Assembly: GCA_958295845.1 (NCBI GenBank)
Contig: OY282376.1
Coordinates: forward strand, 5,221,022-5,285,021
From: Caldilineaceae bacterium
GTDB lineage: Bacteria; Chloroflexota; Anaerolineae; Caldilineales; Caldilineaceae
Direction of reading: 5' to 3'
Length of the DNA stretch: 64,000 nucleotides
The notes beneath the pieces are model-generated. The model was not told where the DNA came from, ran no database searches, and saw only the letters and a list, made by a program, of their open reading frames with translations. Below are positions 53,584 through 63,265 of the stretch, in pieces (the stretch's first letter is position 1; each line of letters starts with the position of its first letter). Position numbers and translations under genes: made by a program.

Positions 53584-56500
53584 CTACTGGCAGTCGGACA
53601 GGCCAAGACTGTCGATGTCATTATTGGTTACGTCGTGCAGGGTTGGCGGCACACAGCCGGTCAGCTGATTTCCTGACAGTCGCAGCCAGATGAGATTGGT
53701 CAGATTGCCCAGCTGCGACGGGATGCTCCCGGTCAGATCGTTTAAGTCAAGGAAAAGGTTCGTCAGGTTTGTGAGATTGCCCAACTCCGACGGGATTGTT
53801 CCTGTCAAGTCATTTTTTGAAAGGAACAGGTGTTTCAGGTTGGAGAGGCTGCCCAGCTGTGACGGAATGCTCCCGCTCAGATCATTTGACTGAAGGAAAA
53901 GCCCTGTCAGTTTTGTGAGATTGCCCAGCTGCGACGGGATGCTCCCGGTCAGATCGTTGTGTGAAAGGTACAGGGATTCCAGGTTGGTAAGGCTCCCAAG
54001 CTGGGTCGGGATGGTGCCGTCCAGCTCGTTTCCACTCAGGGAAAGATGCTTCAGGTTTGTCAGGCCGGTCAACTGCGATGGGATGCCACCGGTCAGGTCG
54101 TTTTGCAGAAGGGACAGGTATTCCAGGTTGGACAGGCTGCCCAGCTGGGTCGGGATGGTACCGCTCAGCTTGTTATGACTAAGGGAAATCGTCTTCAGAT
54201 TTGTCAGGCCGCCCAGCTGAGACGGGATGGCTCCTGTCAGGTCGTTGTGTGAGAAGTCCAGATGTTGCAATGCAGAGAGATTCACCAGCTGTGTTGGGAT
54301 CGTCCCGCTGAGGTCATTGCCGCCGAGATTGAGGTTTTTGAGGCTGGAAAGATTCCCCAGCTGGGAAGGAATGGATCCACTCAGACTGTTAGCGCCCAGA
54401 TAGAGAGCCTCCAGGCTTGCGAGTTGACCCAGTTCGGTTGGAATTGTTCCAGTCAGATTGTTGACGTTAAGGATGAGCTTTGTGACACGGCCTTGATCGT
54501 TGGTGGTAACGCCATACCAGCTACTGAGGGGCCGTTCGCTCAGCCAGTTGAATTCTCGGGTCCAGGTGATCCCGCCCGTGGCGTTGTAGAGCGCTACCAG
54601 CGCCGCTCTGTCGGAACTGACGGAACCTGGTATAGGCGTGGCTGTCACCGTAGGTGTGGGCGTCGCGGTCGCGTTGGGATCAGACGTCGGGGTAATCGTT
54701 GGGGTCGCGGTGGAAGTCGGTGTAGCGGTTGTGGTTGGGGTCGCGGTAGGCGTATGCGTAGGATCCCCGCAGTATATGAGACCCGTTTCAGCCAGGTCAT
54801 CTATGGCAATGTCTCTGAGAACGGTAGGCAGGCATCCAGTCAGCGCGTTGCCTGCGAGCTTCAGGCCACTCAGGTCGGTCAGGTTTGCCAGTGTTGACGG
54901 CACCTCTCCACTCAGCTGATTGTTGTCAAGATGCAGCACGACGAGTGAGGAGAGGTCACCGAGCGATGAGGGGATAGAGCCGGTGAGCTGGTTGTTGGAG
55001 AGAGCCAGCCAGGTGAGTGAGGAGAGGTCGCCCAGCGATGAAGGGATGGACCCGCTGAACCGATTGTCGTCAAGGAACAGGTTCTTCAGGGTGGAGAGGC
55101 CGCTCAGATTAGAAGGAATCGTCCCGCTCAACCGGTTGTATGTGAGGACCAGATGCGTCAGAATGGGGAGTTCGGATATGGTTGAGGGGATTGACCCGCT
55201 AAGACTGTTGTAATAGAGGTACATAGACTGCAGATTGGACAGGCTGCCCAGCTCTGATGGGATTGACCCGGTCAGCCGATTCATGCCGAGATTCAGAGTC
55301 TGCAGATTGGACAGGCTGCCCAGCGCCGAGGGGATTGATCCGCTCAATCGGTTGGCCTCAAGATTCAGAAACTTCAGGTTGGAAAGGTTGCCCAGTTGTG
55401 ATGGAATCGACCCACTCAGCATGTTGCTGTTGAGATACATTGCCTCAAGGCTGGTGAGGTTGCCCAACTCGGATGGGATCGATCCAGTCAACTCGTTGCG
55501 TGAGATGTACAGCCTTTTCAGTTTTGTGAGGTTGCCCAGGGTGGAAGGTATCGAACCGTTCAGCTTGTTGTTGTTCAGGAAAAACTGTTCGAGATTGGTG
55601 AGATCTCCCAACGATGATGGTATTGATCCGGTCAGTTGGTTCCTGTCCATGTAGAGGCTTTTCAGACTGGAAAGGTTGCCCAGCGTTGACGGTATCGATC
55701 CGCTGAGGTCATTCCTCAAGAGGTGCAGTTCCTCGAGTTTGGAGAGTTGACCAAGTTCTGAAGGAATTGAACCGTTCAGCCTGTTTGCTCTGAAGTTCAG
55801 AGAGACGAGCCTGGAGAGTTGACCAATCTCGGGAGGAATTGAACCATGCAGATTGTTTCCTCTTTCCGGATCAGTGCCTCTGAGATTGAGACCAACTACG
55901 AAGCCGTCGTCGTCGGTGTCAACGCCATACCAGTGGCCAACGGGATGTTCGCTCAGCCAGTTGCCATTCGCTATCCAGTTGTCGCCGCCGGTTGCGTTAT
56001 AGAGGGCGACCAGCGCGGCCCTTTCCGCTATGATGGCAGCGTTAACGGTTGAAGCGTCCACCGTTGCAGTGGCTGTGGCGGTCGCCGTAAACGCCGGTGT
56101 AGCGGTTGGCGTGGCAGTTGGCGTCGGTGTGGCTGTTGCAGTCGGCGTCGCAGTCTCAGCAGGCGCTTGCTGCTGTTGTACCTGCTGCAGTTGTACCTGC
56201 TGTTGTACCTGTTGCTGCATCTGCTGCGTTGCTGTTGCCGTCGCCGTGGGCGTTGCTGTGTGCGGCTGTGTCGGGACATCGGCTCTGGCGAAATTTGACT
56301 GCTCGCTCAGGCCGCCTGCATTGCGCGCCTTTACTCGATAAACGTAGCGCGTTTCAGACGAAACCGTGTCGTCGACATACTGTGTAGCCGTGCTGCCGGT
56401 GTCGTCGGCTATGATCGTGAACTGCCCCTGCTCGTCCACAGCAGGATTGCGCCGCAGGATCTGGTATCCCGTAATACTGCTGTTACCAGGGTCGTCCCAG

Positions 56501-57498
56501 GTCAGCGTCACCGAACTGTGCGTTGCCGCTGTCTGCAGGTTCTGTGGCGCGGCCGGCGCGGCAACTGTCGGTGTTACCGTGGCCGTATTCTCAGGTGTAG
56601 ACGTATGTGTAACGGTTGGCGTCGAGGTCGACGTTGCAGTAGATGTTGCCGTGTGCGGCGCAGTCGGCACATTGGCTCTGACGTAGTCTGACCGCTCGCT
56701 CAGGCCCCCTGCATTCCTCGCCTTGACCCGATAAACGTAGCGCGTTTCGGACGAAACCGTGTCGTCGACATACTGTGTAGCCGTGCTGCCGGTGTCATCG
56801 GCTATGGTCGTGAACTGCCCCACAGCGTCCACAGCCGGATTGCGCCGCAGGATCTGGTAACCCGTGATGCTGCTGTCGCTGGGGTCGTTCCAGGTCAACG
56901 TCACCGAACTGTGCGTTGTCTCTGCCTGCAGGTTCTGGGGTTGCGCCGGCGCGGCAACTGTCGGCGTTGCCGTGGCCGTATTCTCAGGTATAGACGTGTG
57001 CGTAACGGTTGGCGTCGAGGTAGCAGTCGCAGCGGGGGTCGCGGTGGACGTTGCAGTCGATGTTGCCGTGGGCGCGGACGCAACCACGGCCTCAAACTGT
57101 TCGCTCCACCCTCCGGGACCGCCCTCGTCGTAGCGGGCGCGTAGCTTCACTTTGTAGCGCACTCCTTCGTCCAGACCGGTGATCGTGTACGAAGGCTCCG
57201 TCGGGAAGGCATTGCCCGACTCGTCTGTCCAGGTCTTGAAGTTCTCATCCACGCGGGCCCAGCTGATCCTGTAATCGCGGGGCGTATTTGTCGGCGCATC
57301 CCACGACACATCCAGCTCCCCCGGCTCGGTGCTTTCAACCCGCACCGTGCCGACCGCTTTCGTGTCATCCTGCGCAAATGCCGGCTGGCGCCCGGTCAGC
57401 ACAATCACAGCATATGCCAGGATCAGCGCCACAAACAGAATCAGGACTTTCCGTGTATTTCCAGGGAAGTAAGACGTACGCGTGTCCGACGGCTGCAT
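53584..57498 (-). CDS. Giant secreted FN3/LRR surface protein 1
   Basis: 1304 residues. AAGGAGC precedes the ATG at 57498. N-terminal signal or anchor helix (about 18-38, then GRQPAFAQ). Domain order: FN3 (about 48-135), Thr/Pro linker with TATSTATPT-like repeats, FN3 (about 185-278), linker, FN3 (about 300-395), Gln-rich stretch and Thr/Pro linker, a cap (AALVALYNATGGDNW), 14 plant-type 24-residue LRRs (consensus LxxNxLSGSIPSxLGNLSNL), Thr/Pro linker, a second cap and 12 LRRs, and a C-terminal CVPPTLHD cap with a final Cys. Both cap types resemble receptor-like LRR caps. Expected outside the cell as an adhesion or recognition protein. It is a tandem paralogue of the gene at 58267. Confidence 0.92.
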   Translation of the reverse strand: MQPSDTRTSYFPGNTRKVLILFVALILAYAVIVLTGRQPAFAQDDTKAVGTVRVESTEPGELDVSWDAPTNTPRDYRISWARVDENFKTWTDESGNAFPTEPSYTITGLDEGVRYKVKLRARYDEGGPGGWSEQFEAVVASAPTATSTATSTATPAATATSTPTVTHTSIPENTATATPTVAAPAQPQNLQAETTHSSVTLTWNDPSDSSITGYQILRRNPAVDAVGQFTTIADDTGSTATQYVDDTVSSETRYVYRVKARNAGGLSERSDYVRANVPTAPHTATSTATSTSTPTVTHTSTPENTATVTPTVAAPAAPQNLQTAATHSSVTLTWDDPGNSSITGYQILRRNPAVDEQGQFTIIADDTGSTATQYVDDTVSSETRYVYRVKARNAGGLSEQSNFARADVPTQPHTATPTATATATQQMQQQVQQQVQLQQVQQQQAPAETATPTATATPTPTATPTATPAFTATATATATVDASTVNAAIIAERAALVALYNATGGDNWIANGNWLSEHPVGHWYGVDTDDDGFVVGLNLRGTDPERGNNLHGSIPPEIGQLSRLVSLNFRANRLNGSIPSELGQLSKLEELHLLRNDLSGSIPSTLGNLSSLKSLYMDRNQLTGSIPSSLGDLTNLEQFFLNNNKLNGSIPSTLGNLTKLKRLYISRNELTGSIPSELGNLTSLEAMYLNSNMLSGSIPSQLGNLSNLKFLNLEANRLSGSIPSALGSLSNLQTLNLGMNRLTGSIPSELGSLSNLQSMYLYYNSLSGSIPSTISELPILTHLVLTYNRLSGTIPSNLSGLSTLKNLFLDDNRFSGSIPSSLGDLSSLTWLALSNNQLTGSIPSSLGDLSSLVVLHLDNNQLSGEVPSTLANLTDLSGLKLAGNALTGCLPTVLRDIAIDDLAETGLIYCGDPTHTPTATPTTTATPTSTATPTITPTSDPNATATPTPTVTATPIPGSVSSDRAALVALYNATGGITWTREFNWLSERPLSSWYGVTTNDQGRVTKLILNVNNLTGTIPTELGQLASLEALYLGANSLSGSIPSQLGNLSSLKNLNLGGNDLSGTIPTQLVNLSALQHLDFSHNDLTGAIPSQLGGLTNLKTISLSHNKLSGTIPTQLGSLSNLEYLSLLQNDLTGGIPSQLTGLTNLKHLSLSGNELDGTIPTQLGSLTNLESLYLSHNDLTGSIPSQLGNLTKLTGLFLQSNDLSGSIPSQLGSLSNLKHLFLSKNDLTGTIPSELGNLTNLTNLFLDLNDLTGSIPSQLGNLTNLIWLRLSGNQLTGCVPPTLHDVTNNDIDSLGLSDCQ

Positions 57499-57848
57499 CG
57501 AATCTGCTCCTTCGCGGTGCGTTCCTCGAAAAGACAGGCAGTAACAGTGCCTCCTTCTCCCATATGACCAGAACGCGGCTGGCTGACCGCTGGTACAGTT
57601 CTGTCGCTGTTTCCATGGCCATGTCCATGGCTGTGTCCATGGCTTAACCGACAGATTCTGGCGTTCAGAGTCTGTTGCAAAGAGGCCTGACTGCAGGAAA
57701 GGGCGCAGTCAGGACGACCTCGCCTCATGGGCCTTTTCCAGGGAAACTGCGGCTAAACTGGGGCACCTGCTGGAAGGGGGGCGCTTCGAAACTTCTGAAT
57801 ATCTTTGCGCCTTCAACTATGATAGCCGGAATGTACAGCATTTGTCCT
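57499..57848 (-). promoter_or_regulatory. Promoter and long conserved leader of FN3/LRR gene 1
   Basis: Leader of about 310 bases nearly identical to that of gene 2 (62242-62595). Candidate promoter: AGGACA (57848-57843), 18-base spacer, TATCAT (57824-57819). Within the leader, three 12-base units with CCATGG palindromes (57611-57645) are repeated in both copies. Confidence 0.5.
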
Positions 57849-58202
57849 GCAATTATGGACCAGATTTGGTCACTTAAGTGTTCCGATTTCGGTCCAGTCG
57901 CGTGTGGGTAGCAGTTCCACCTTCTGTCCTGCGACTCCGGGCTGACGAGCGTCCGTCTGGGCGGTCGGTTCTGCGGCCCTGCCTTGTGCGGGGGGGGGGG
58001 CCCGCAGCCTCCCCTGTTAACCCGCGCCGCAGCCGGACAGATCCCTCTAGAGTAATGTCTGGAAACACATGAAGGGATAGGTCAGCCGCCTGTTCACCGC
58101 CAGAACTGCCCCTCTGTTCGATGTGTTCCAGGCGCGCAGCTCCCGGACCCCTTATTCCGCGCGATCCAGTCGCCCTGCCACCACGCGCCCCACCCCGGAA
58201 CA
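57849..58202. other. Intergenic region without recognisable gene
   Basis: The right border of the duplicated leader (to about 57900) is followed by ~300 bases with no supported gene. A run of eleven G (57990-58000) then CCC is present. A 112-codon frame on the - strand is Arg/Gly-rich and has no ribosome site, so I do not call it. Confidence 0.6.
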
Positions 58203-58209
58203 GGAGAGC

Positions 58210-58250
58210 CACTCAGCCCCGGCACATCCGGGACTGGGCGGCTCCTGTCT
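58210..58250 (-). terminator. Hairpin after FN3/LRR gene 2 (terminator family, no T-tract)
   Basis: Same CCGCCCAGTCCCGG/CCGGGGCTGAGTGG hairpin as at 53525, but followed by CTCTCC rather than T residues, so termination here may be weak and transcription could run into gene 1. Confidence 0.65.
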
Positions 58251-58266
58251 GACGCCGGTGCCCTGG

Positions 58267-61200
58267 CTACTCGCAGTCGGACAAGCCAAGACTGTCGATG
58301 TCATTAGTCGTTACGTCACGCAGGGTTGGCGGCACACAGCCGGTCAACTGGTTTCCTGACAGGCCTATGGTGATGAGGTCGGTCAGATCGCCCAGTTGGG
58401 ACGGGATGCTGCCGGTCAGTTCGTTGTTATGAAGGAAAAGCCCCTTCAGCGTTGTGAGGTCGCCCAACTGCGGCGGAATGCTCCCACTCAAATTGTTCCT
58501 ATCTATATACAGGAATAGCACGATGGGAAGATTGCCCAGTTGGGACGGGATGCTGCCGGTCAGCTTGTTGCTACTAAGGTAAACCCCCCTCACCTTTGTG
58601 AGGCTGCCCAACTGGGACGGGATGCTCCCGGTCAGATCGTTGTGATTTAAGATCAAATATTCCAGGTTGGACAGGCTGCCCAGCTGCGAAGGGATGCTCC
58701 CGTCCAACTTGTTGCTTGCAAGGTCCAGTCTTTTCAGTTTGGAGAGGTTTCCCAGTTGGGACGGGATGCTGCCGGTCAGCCCGTTGCGACTTAAGGCCAA
58801 GCTTTCCAGGTTGGAAAAACTGCCCAGTTGCGACGGGATGGTCCCGGTCAGTTGGTTGCTGGATAGGTCCAGTTTTGTCAGTTTGGAGAGGTTTCCCAGT
58901 TGGGACGGGATGCTGCCGGTCAACCCGTTGCGATATAAGGTCAATCTTTCCAGGTTGGAAAGACTACCCAACTGCGACGGGATGGTCCCGGTCAGTTGGT
59001 TTCTGGATAGGTCAAGATAAACCAGATTCGTGAGGTTTCCCAGCTGCGACGGGATACTCCCGGTCAGGTTGTTTCGTGCAAAGTCCAGATTTCCCAGGTT
59101 GGATAGGCTGCCCAGCTGCGTTGGGATCGTCCCGCTGAGGTCATTGAAGCCAAGACCCAGACCTGTGAGGTTGGAAAGATTTCCCAGCGAGGAAGGAATG
59201 GACCCACTCAGATTGTTAAATGACAGATAGAGTTTCTCCAGGCTTGCGAGTTGACCCAGTCCGGTTGGAATTGTTCCAGTCAGATTATTGCTGCTAAGGA
59301 TGAGCTTTGTGACACGGCCTTGATCGTTGGTGGTAACGCCATACCATTCACTGAGGGGCTCGTTGCTCAGCCAGTTGGATTCTCGGGTCCAGCTGATCCC
59401 GCCCGTGGCGTTGTAGAGCGCTACAAGCGCCGCTCTGTCGGAACTGACGGAACCTGGTACAGGCGTGGCTGTCACCGTAGGTGTGGGCGTCGCGGTCGCG
59501 TTGGGAACAAGCGTCGGGGTAATCGTTGGGGTCGCGGTGGAAGTCGGTGTAGCGGTTGCCATCGGGGTCGCGGTAGGCGTATGCGTAGGATCTCCGCAGT
59601 ATATGAGACCCGTTTCAGCCAGGTCATTGATGCTAACGTCTCTAAGACCGGCCGGAAGGCATCCAGTCAGCGCGTTGCCTGCGAGCTTCAGGCCAGTCAG
59701 GTTGGTCAGGTCTTCCAGCGTTGACGGCACCTCTCCACTCAGCTGATTATTGGCAAGATGCAACAATATGATTGAGGAGAGGTCACCGAGCTCTGAAGGG
59801 ATAGACCCGCTGAGCTGGTTGTTGGAAAGAGCCAGCCAGGTGAGTGAGGAGAGGTTACCGAGTTCTGCAGGGATGGACCCGCTGAACCGATTTTCGTTAA
59901 GGAACAGGTTCTGCAGCGTGGAGAGGCCGCCCAGGTGCGAAGGAATCGTCCCGGTCAACCGGTTGTCTGTAAGGAGCAGATAACCCAGTTTGGGGAGGTC
60001 GGATATCTCTGATGGGATTGACCCGCTCAGATGATTATACGAGAGGCCCAGGGATGTCAGATTGGACAGGCTGCCCAACTCTGACGGGATTGACCCGGTC
60101 AACTGATTCATGCCGAGGTACAGAGTCTGCAGATTGGACAGGCTGCCCAACGCCGATGGGATTGATCCGCTCAGTCGGTTGGACTCAAGGTCCAGAAACT
60201 TCAGATTGGAAAGGTTGCCCAGTTCGGATGGGATCGCCCCACTCAGGCTGTTGCTGGTGAGATACATTTCCTCAAGGCTGGCGAGGTTGCCCAGTTCGGA
60301 TGGGATCGCTCCGCTCAGCTCGTTGTCTGAGAGCATCAGCCTTTTCAGATTGGTGAGGTTGCCCAGCGTGGAAGGTATGGAAAGGTTCAGACTGTTGTCC
60401 GACAGCGAAAGGTGTACGAGATTGGTGAGACTCCCCAACGATGATGGTATTGCTCCGGTCAGTTGGTTCCTTCCCAGGTAGAGGCTATCCAGACTGGAGA
60501 GGTTGCCCAGCGATGACGGTATCGACCCGCTGAGGTCATTCCTGGAGAGTTGCAGATGCTCGAGCTTGGAGAGTTGACCGAGTTCTGAAGGAACTGAACC
60601 GGTCAGCTTGTTTTCTCTGAGATTGAGGCGAACGACGAAGCCATCGTCGTCGGTGTCGACGCCATGCCAGGAATCGATGGGATTTTCGCTCAGCCAGTGT
60701 TGATTCTCTTTCCAGTTGTCGCCGTCGGTTGCGTTATAGAGAGCGACCAGCGCGGCCTTTTCCGCTATGGTTGCAGAGATAACGGTTGAAGCGTCCACCG
60801 TTGCAGTGGCTGTGGCGGTCGCCGTAAACGCCGGCGTAGCGGTATACGTGACAGTTGGCGTCGGTGTGGCTGTTGCAGTCGGCGTGGCAGTCTCAGCAGG
60901 CGCTTGCTGCTGTTGTACCTGCTGCAGTTGCACACGCAGCGTTGCTGTTGCCGTCGCCGTGGGCGTCGGTGTGTGCGGCTGTGTCGGGACATCGGCTCTG
61001 GCGTAGTTTGACTGCTCGCTCAGCCCCCCTGCATTCCTCGCTTTAACCCGATAGACGTAGCGCGTTTCAGACGAAACCGTGTCGTCGACATACTGTGTAG
61101 CCGTGCTGCCGGTGTCGTCAGCTATGATCGTGAACTGCCCCACGGCGTCCACAGCAGGATTGCGCCGCAGGATCTGGTAGCCCGTAATGCTGCTGTCGCT

Positions 61201-62241
61201 GGGGTCGTCCCAGGTTAAAGTTACCGAACTGTGCGTTGCCTCTGTCTGCAGGTTCTGTGGCGCGGCCGGCGCGGCAACTGTCGGTGTTGCCGTGGCCGTA
61301 TGCTCAGGTGTAGACGTGTGCGTAACGGTTGGCGTCGAAGTCGACGTTGACGTTCCAGTTGGCGTTTCAGTTGGCGTTGGTGTATGCGGCTGTGCCGGAA
61401 TATTGGCTCTGACGTAGTCGGACCGCTCGCTCAGGCCCCCTGCGTTCCTTGCCTTGACCCGATAAACGTAGCGCGTTTCGGACGAAATTGTTTCGTCGAC
61501 ATACTGTGTAGCCGTGCTGCCGGTGTCATCGGCGATGATCGTGAACTGCCCTACTGCATCTGCAGCACGGTCGCGCCGCAGGATCTGGTATCCCGTAATG
61601 CTGCTGTCGCTGGGGTCGTTCCAGGTCAACGTCACCGAACTGTGCGTTGTCTCTGCCTGCAGGTTCTGTGGCGCGGCCGGCGCCGCAACTGTCGGCGTTG
61701 CCGTGGCTGTATTCTCAGGTGTGGACGTGTGCGTAACGGTTGGCGTCGAGGTAGCAGTCGTAGTGGGGGTCGCGGTGGGGGTCGCGGTGGACGTTGCAGT
61801 CGATGTTGCCGTGGGCGCAGACGCAACCACGGCCTCAAACTGTTCGCTCCACCCTCCGGGTCCGCCCTCATCGTAGCGGGCGCGTAGCTTCACTTTGTAG
61901 CGCACCCCTTCGTCCAGACCGGTGATTGTGTACGAAGGCTCCGTCGGGAAGGCATTGCCCGACTCGTCTGTCCAGGTCTTGAAGTTCTCGCCCACGCGCG
62001 CCCAGCTGATCCTGTAATCGCGGGGGGTATTTGCCGGCGCATCCCACGACACATCCAGCTCCCCCGGCTCGGTGCTTTCAACCCGCACCGTGCCGACCGC
62101 TTTCGTGTCATCCTGCGCAAATGCCGGCTGGCGCCCGGTCAGCACAATCACAGCATATGCCAGGATCAGCGCCACAAACAGGACCAGGACTTTCCGTGCA
62201 TTTCCAGGGAAGTAAGACGTACGCGTGTCCGACGGCTGCAT
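58267..62241 (-). CDS. Giant secreted FN3/LRR surface protein 2
   Basis: 1324 residues from the ATG at 62241 with AAGGAGC; an earlier in-frame extension lies in the conserved leader and is rejected. Same architecture as gene 1: signal helix, three FN3 domains joined by Thr/Pro linkers (near-identical N-terminal 300 residues), a shorter Gln stretch, cap, 14 LRRs, linker, cap, then 14 LRRs (two more than gene 1) and the same Cys-containing C-cap. A 144-base tandem duplication equal to two LRRs is visible at about 58740-59030. The LRR part diverges more than the FN3 part, as expected for a ligand-contact surface. Function probably adhesion or recognition; ligand unknown. Confidence 0.92.
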   Translation of the reverse strand: MQPSDTRTSYFPGNARKVLVLFVALILAYAVIVLTGRQPAFAQDDTKAVGTVRVESTEPGELDVSWDAPANTPRDYRISWARVGENFKTWTDESGNAFPTEPSYTITGLDEGVRYKVKLRARYDEGGPGGWSEQFEAVVASAPTATSTATSTATPTATPTTTATSTPTVTHTSTPENTATATPTVAAPAAPQNLQAETTHSSVTLTWNDPSDSSITGYQILRRDRAADAVGQFTIIADDTGSTATQYVDETISSETRYVYRVKARNAGGLSERSDYVRANIPAQPHTPTPTETPTGTSTSTSTPTVTHTSTPEHTATATPTVAAPAAPQNLQTEATHSSVTLTWDDPSDSSITGYQILRRNPAVDAVGQFTIIADDTGSTATQYVDDTVSSETRYVYRVKARNAGGLSEQSNYARADVPTQPHTPTPTATATATLRVQLQQVQQQQAPAETATPTATATPTPTVTYTATPAFTATATATATVDASTVISATIAEKAALVALYNATDGDNWKENQHWLSENPIDSWHGVDTDDDGFVVRLNLRENKLTGSVPSELGQLSKLEHLQLSRNDLSGSIPSSLGNLSSLDSLYLGRNQLTGAIPSSLGSLTNLVHLSLSDNSLNLSIPSTLGNLTNLKRLMLSDNELSGAIPSELGNLASLEEMYLTSNSLSGAIPSELGNLSNLKFLDLESNRLSGSIPSALGSLSNLQTLYLGMNQLTGSIPSELGSLSNLTSLGLSYNHLSGSIPSEISDLPKLGYLLLTDNRLTGTIPSHLGGLSTLQNLFLNENRFSGSIPAELGNLSSLTWLALSNNQLSGSIPSELGDLSSIILLHLANNQLSGEVPSTLEDLTNLTGLKLAGNALTGCLPAGLRDVSINDLAETGLIYCGDPTHTPTATPMATATPTSTATPTITPTLVPNATATPTPTVTATPVPGSVSSDRAALVALYNATGGISWTRESNWLSNEPLSEWYGVTTNDQGRVTKLILSSNNLTGTIPTGLGQLASLEKLYLSFNNLSGSIPSSLGNLSNLTGLGLGFNDLSGTIPTQLGSLSNLGNLDFARNNLTGSIPSQLGNLTNLVYLDLSRNQLTGTIPSQLGSLSNLERLTLYRNGLTGSIPSQLGNLSKLTKLDLSSNQLTGTIPSQLGSFSNLESLALSRNGLTGSIPSQLGNLSKLKRLDLASNKLDGSIPSQLGSLSNLEYLILNHNDLTGSIPSQLGSLTKVRGVYLSSNKLTGSIPSQLGNLPIVLFLYIDRNNLSGSIPPQLGDLTTLKGLFLHNNELTGSIPSQLGDLTDLITIGLSGNQLTGCVPPTLRDVTTNDIDSLGLSDCE

Positions 62242-62595
62242 CGAATCTGCTCCTTCGCGGTGCGTTTCTCGAAAAGACAGGCAGTAACAGTGCCTCCTTC
62301 TCCCATATGACCAGAATGCGGCTGGCCGACCGCTGGTACAGTTCTGTCGCTGTTTCCATGGCCATGTCCATGGCTGTGTCCATGGCTTAACCGACAGATT
62401 CTGGCGTTCAGAGTCTGTCGCAAAGAGGCCTGATTGCAGGAAAGGGCGCAACCAGGACGACCTCGCCTCATGGGCCTTTTCCAGGGAAACTGTGGCCAGA
62501 CTGGGGCACCTGCTGGAAGGGGGTCGCTTCGAAACTACCGAATATCTTCGGTCCCCTAGCTATATAAAATAGCCTGAGTGTACAGCATTTGTCCT
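62242..62595 (-). promoter_or_regulatory. Promoter and long conserved leader of FN3/LRR gene 2
   Basis: Closely matches 57499-57848. Candidate promoter AGGACA (62595-62590), 18-base spacer, TATTTT (62571-62566). The CCATGG 12-mer units lie at 62353-62388. Conservation of the whole leader, not only the ribosome site, suggests a role or recent duplication. Confidence 0.5.
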
Positions 62596-63265
62596 GCTAT
62601 TTTGGACCAGATTTGGGTACTCAAGGGTTCCGATTTCGGTCCATTCGACGCGTGGGAGCGGTTTCATGAGCTGTATACGGCGCGACGCCGGTGTACGCCT
62701 TGTCCAGGGGCGCAGCTCTCGGGGCCAACTATCTGAACGTCAACCAGTACACCCGGATAACTGGCAGACGCCGCGTGAAACTTGGATTTATGGACTCGCT
62801 GCCGGGAGCGCGGACGTTGCGGCTGCACCTGACGCGAACGCGAAATGCGCACACGTGACCCCACCCGCGTCCCGCCAATCCCCCCTCCGGGCCAGGTTAC
62901 CCAGACACCGGAAGTTGGCGTATTTCCCTGAGAGATGGGGCTTTCTGACCCTGTTTGCGCGTTCGCGGGCGCAGTGCGATAATGCCCCCAATTCAGCTTT
63001 CGGCCGCTGCTGTCCGACCGCATCATCGGTTACCACGCCAAAGACCAGGGGGCAGCGCATCGTATAACCCTTCATTGCTCTGCACACGGGCCAGTTTCGC
63101 CGCAATCCCCTGCGCAGGCACACGCCCGAGCCTTTACCAACCGCACCATCCTGATCCAGGCAGCCGTTGATCCAGGCAACCGTTTGCCCGGCATAGTCTC
63201 GCTGATTTAGCGTTCTCTTCGTCATATCCCGATTCCCTTTCCATTCAACGAAGGAGACACACACC
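62596..63265. other. Intergenic region, possible small - strand frame
   Basis: About 670 bases with no confident gene. A - strand frame at 62788-63225 (ATG at 63225 preceded by AAAGGGA, 145 codons, starting MTKRTLNQRDYAGQTVAWIN) has a plausible N-terminus but becomes Arg/Ala-rich and unfamiliar; it could be a decayed gene. AAGGAG at 63251-63256 belongs to the following + strand gene. Confidence 0.4.

Noticed and set aside
57874-58212. 112-codon - strand frame between the FN3/LRR genes
   Set aside because: Contains the G-homopolymer, Arg/Gly/Pro-rich product, no ribosome site.
62788-63225. Small - strand gene upstream of the last binding protein
   Set aside because: The start region looks plausible but composition turns Arg/Ala-rich, no family is recognised, and it could be a decayed gene; reported only as a note.
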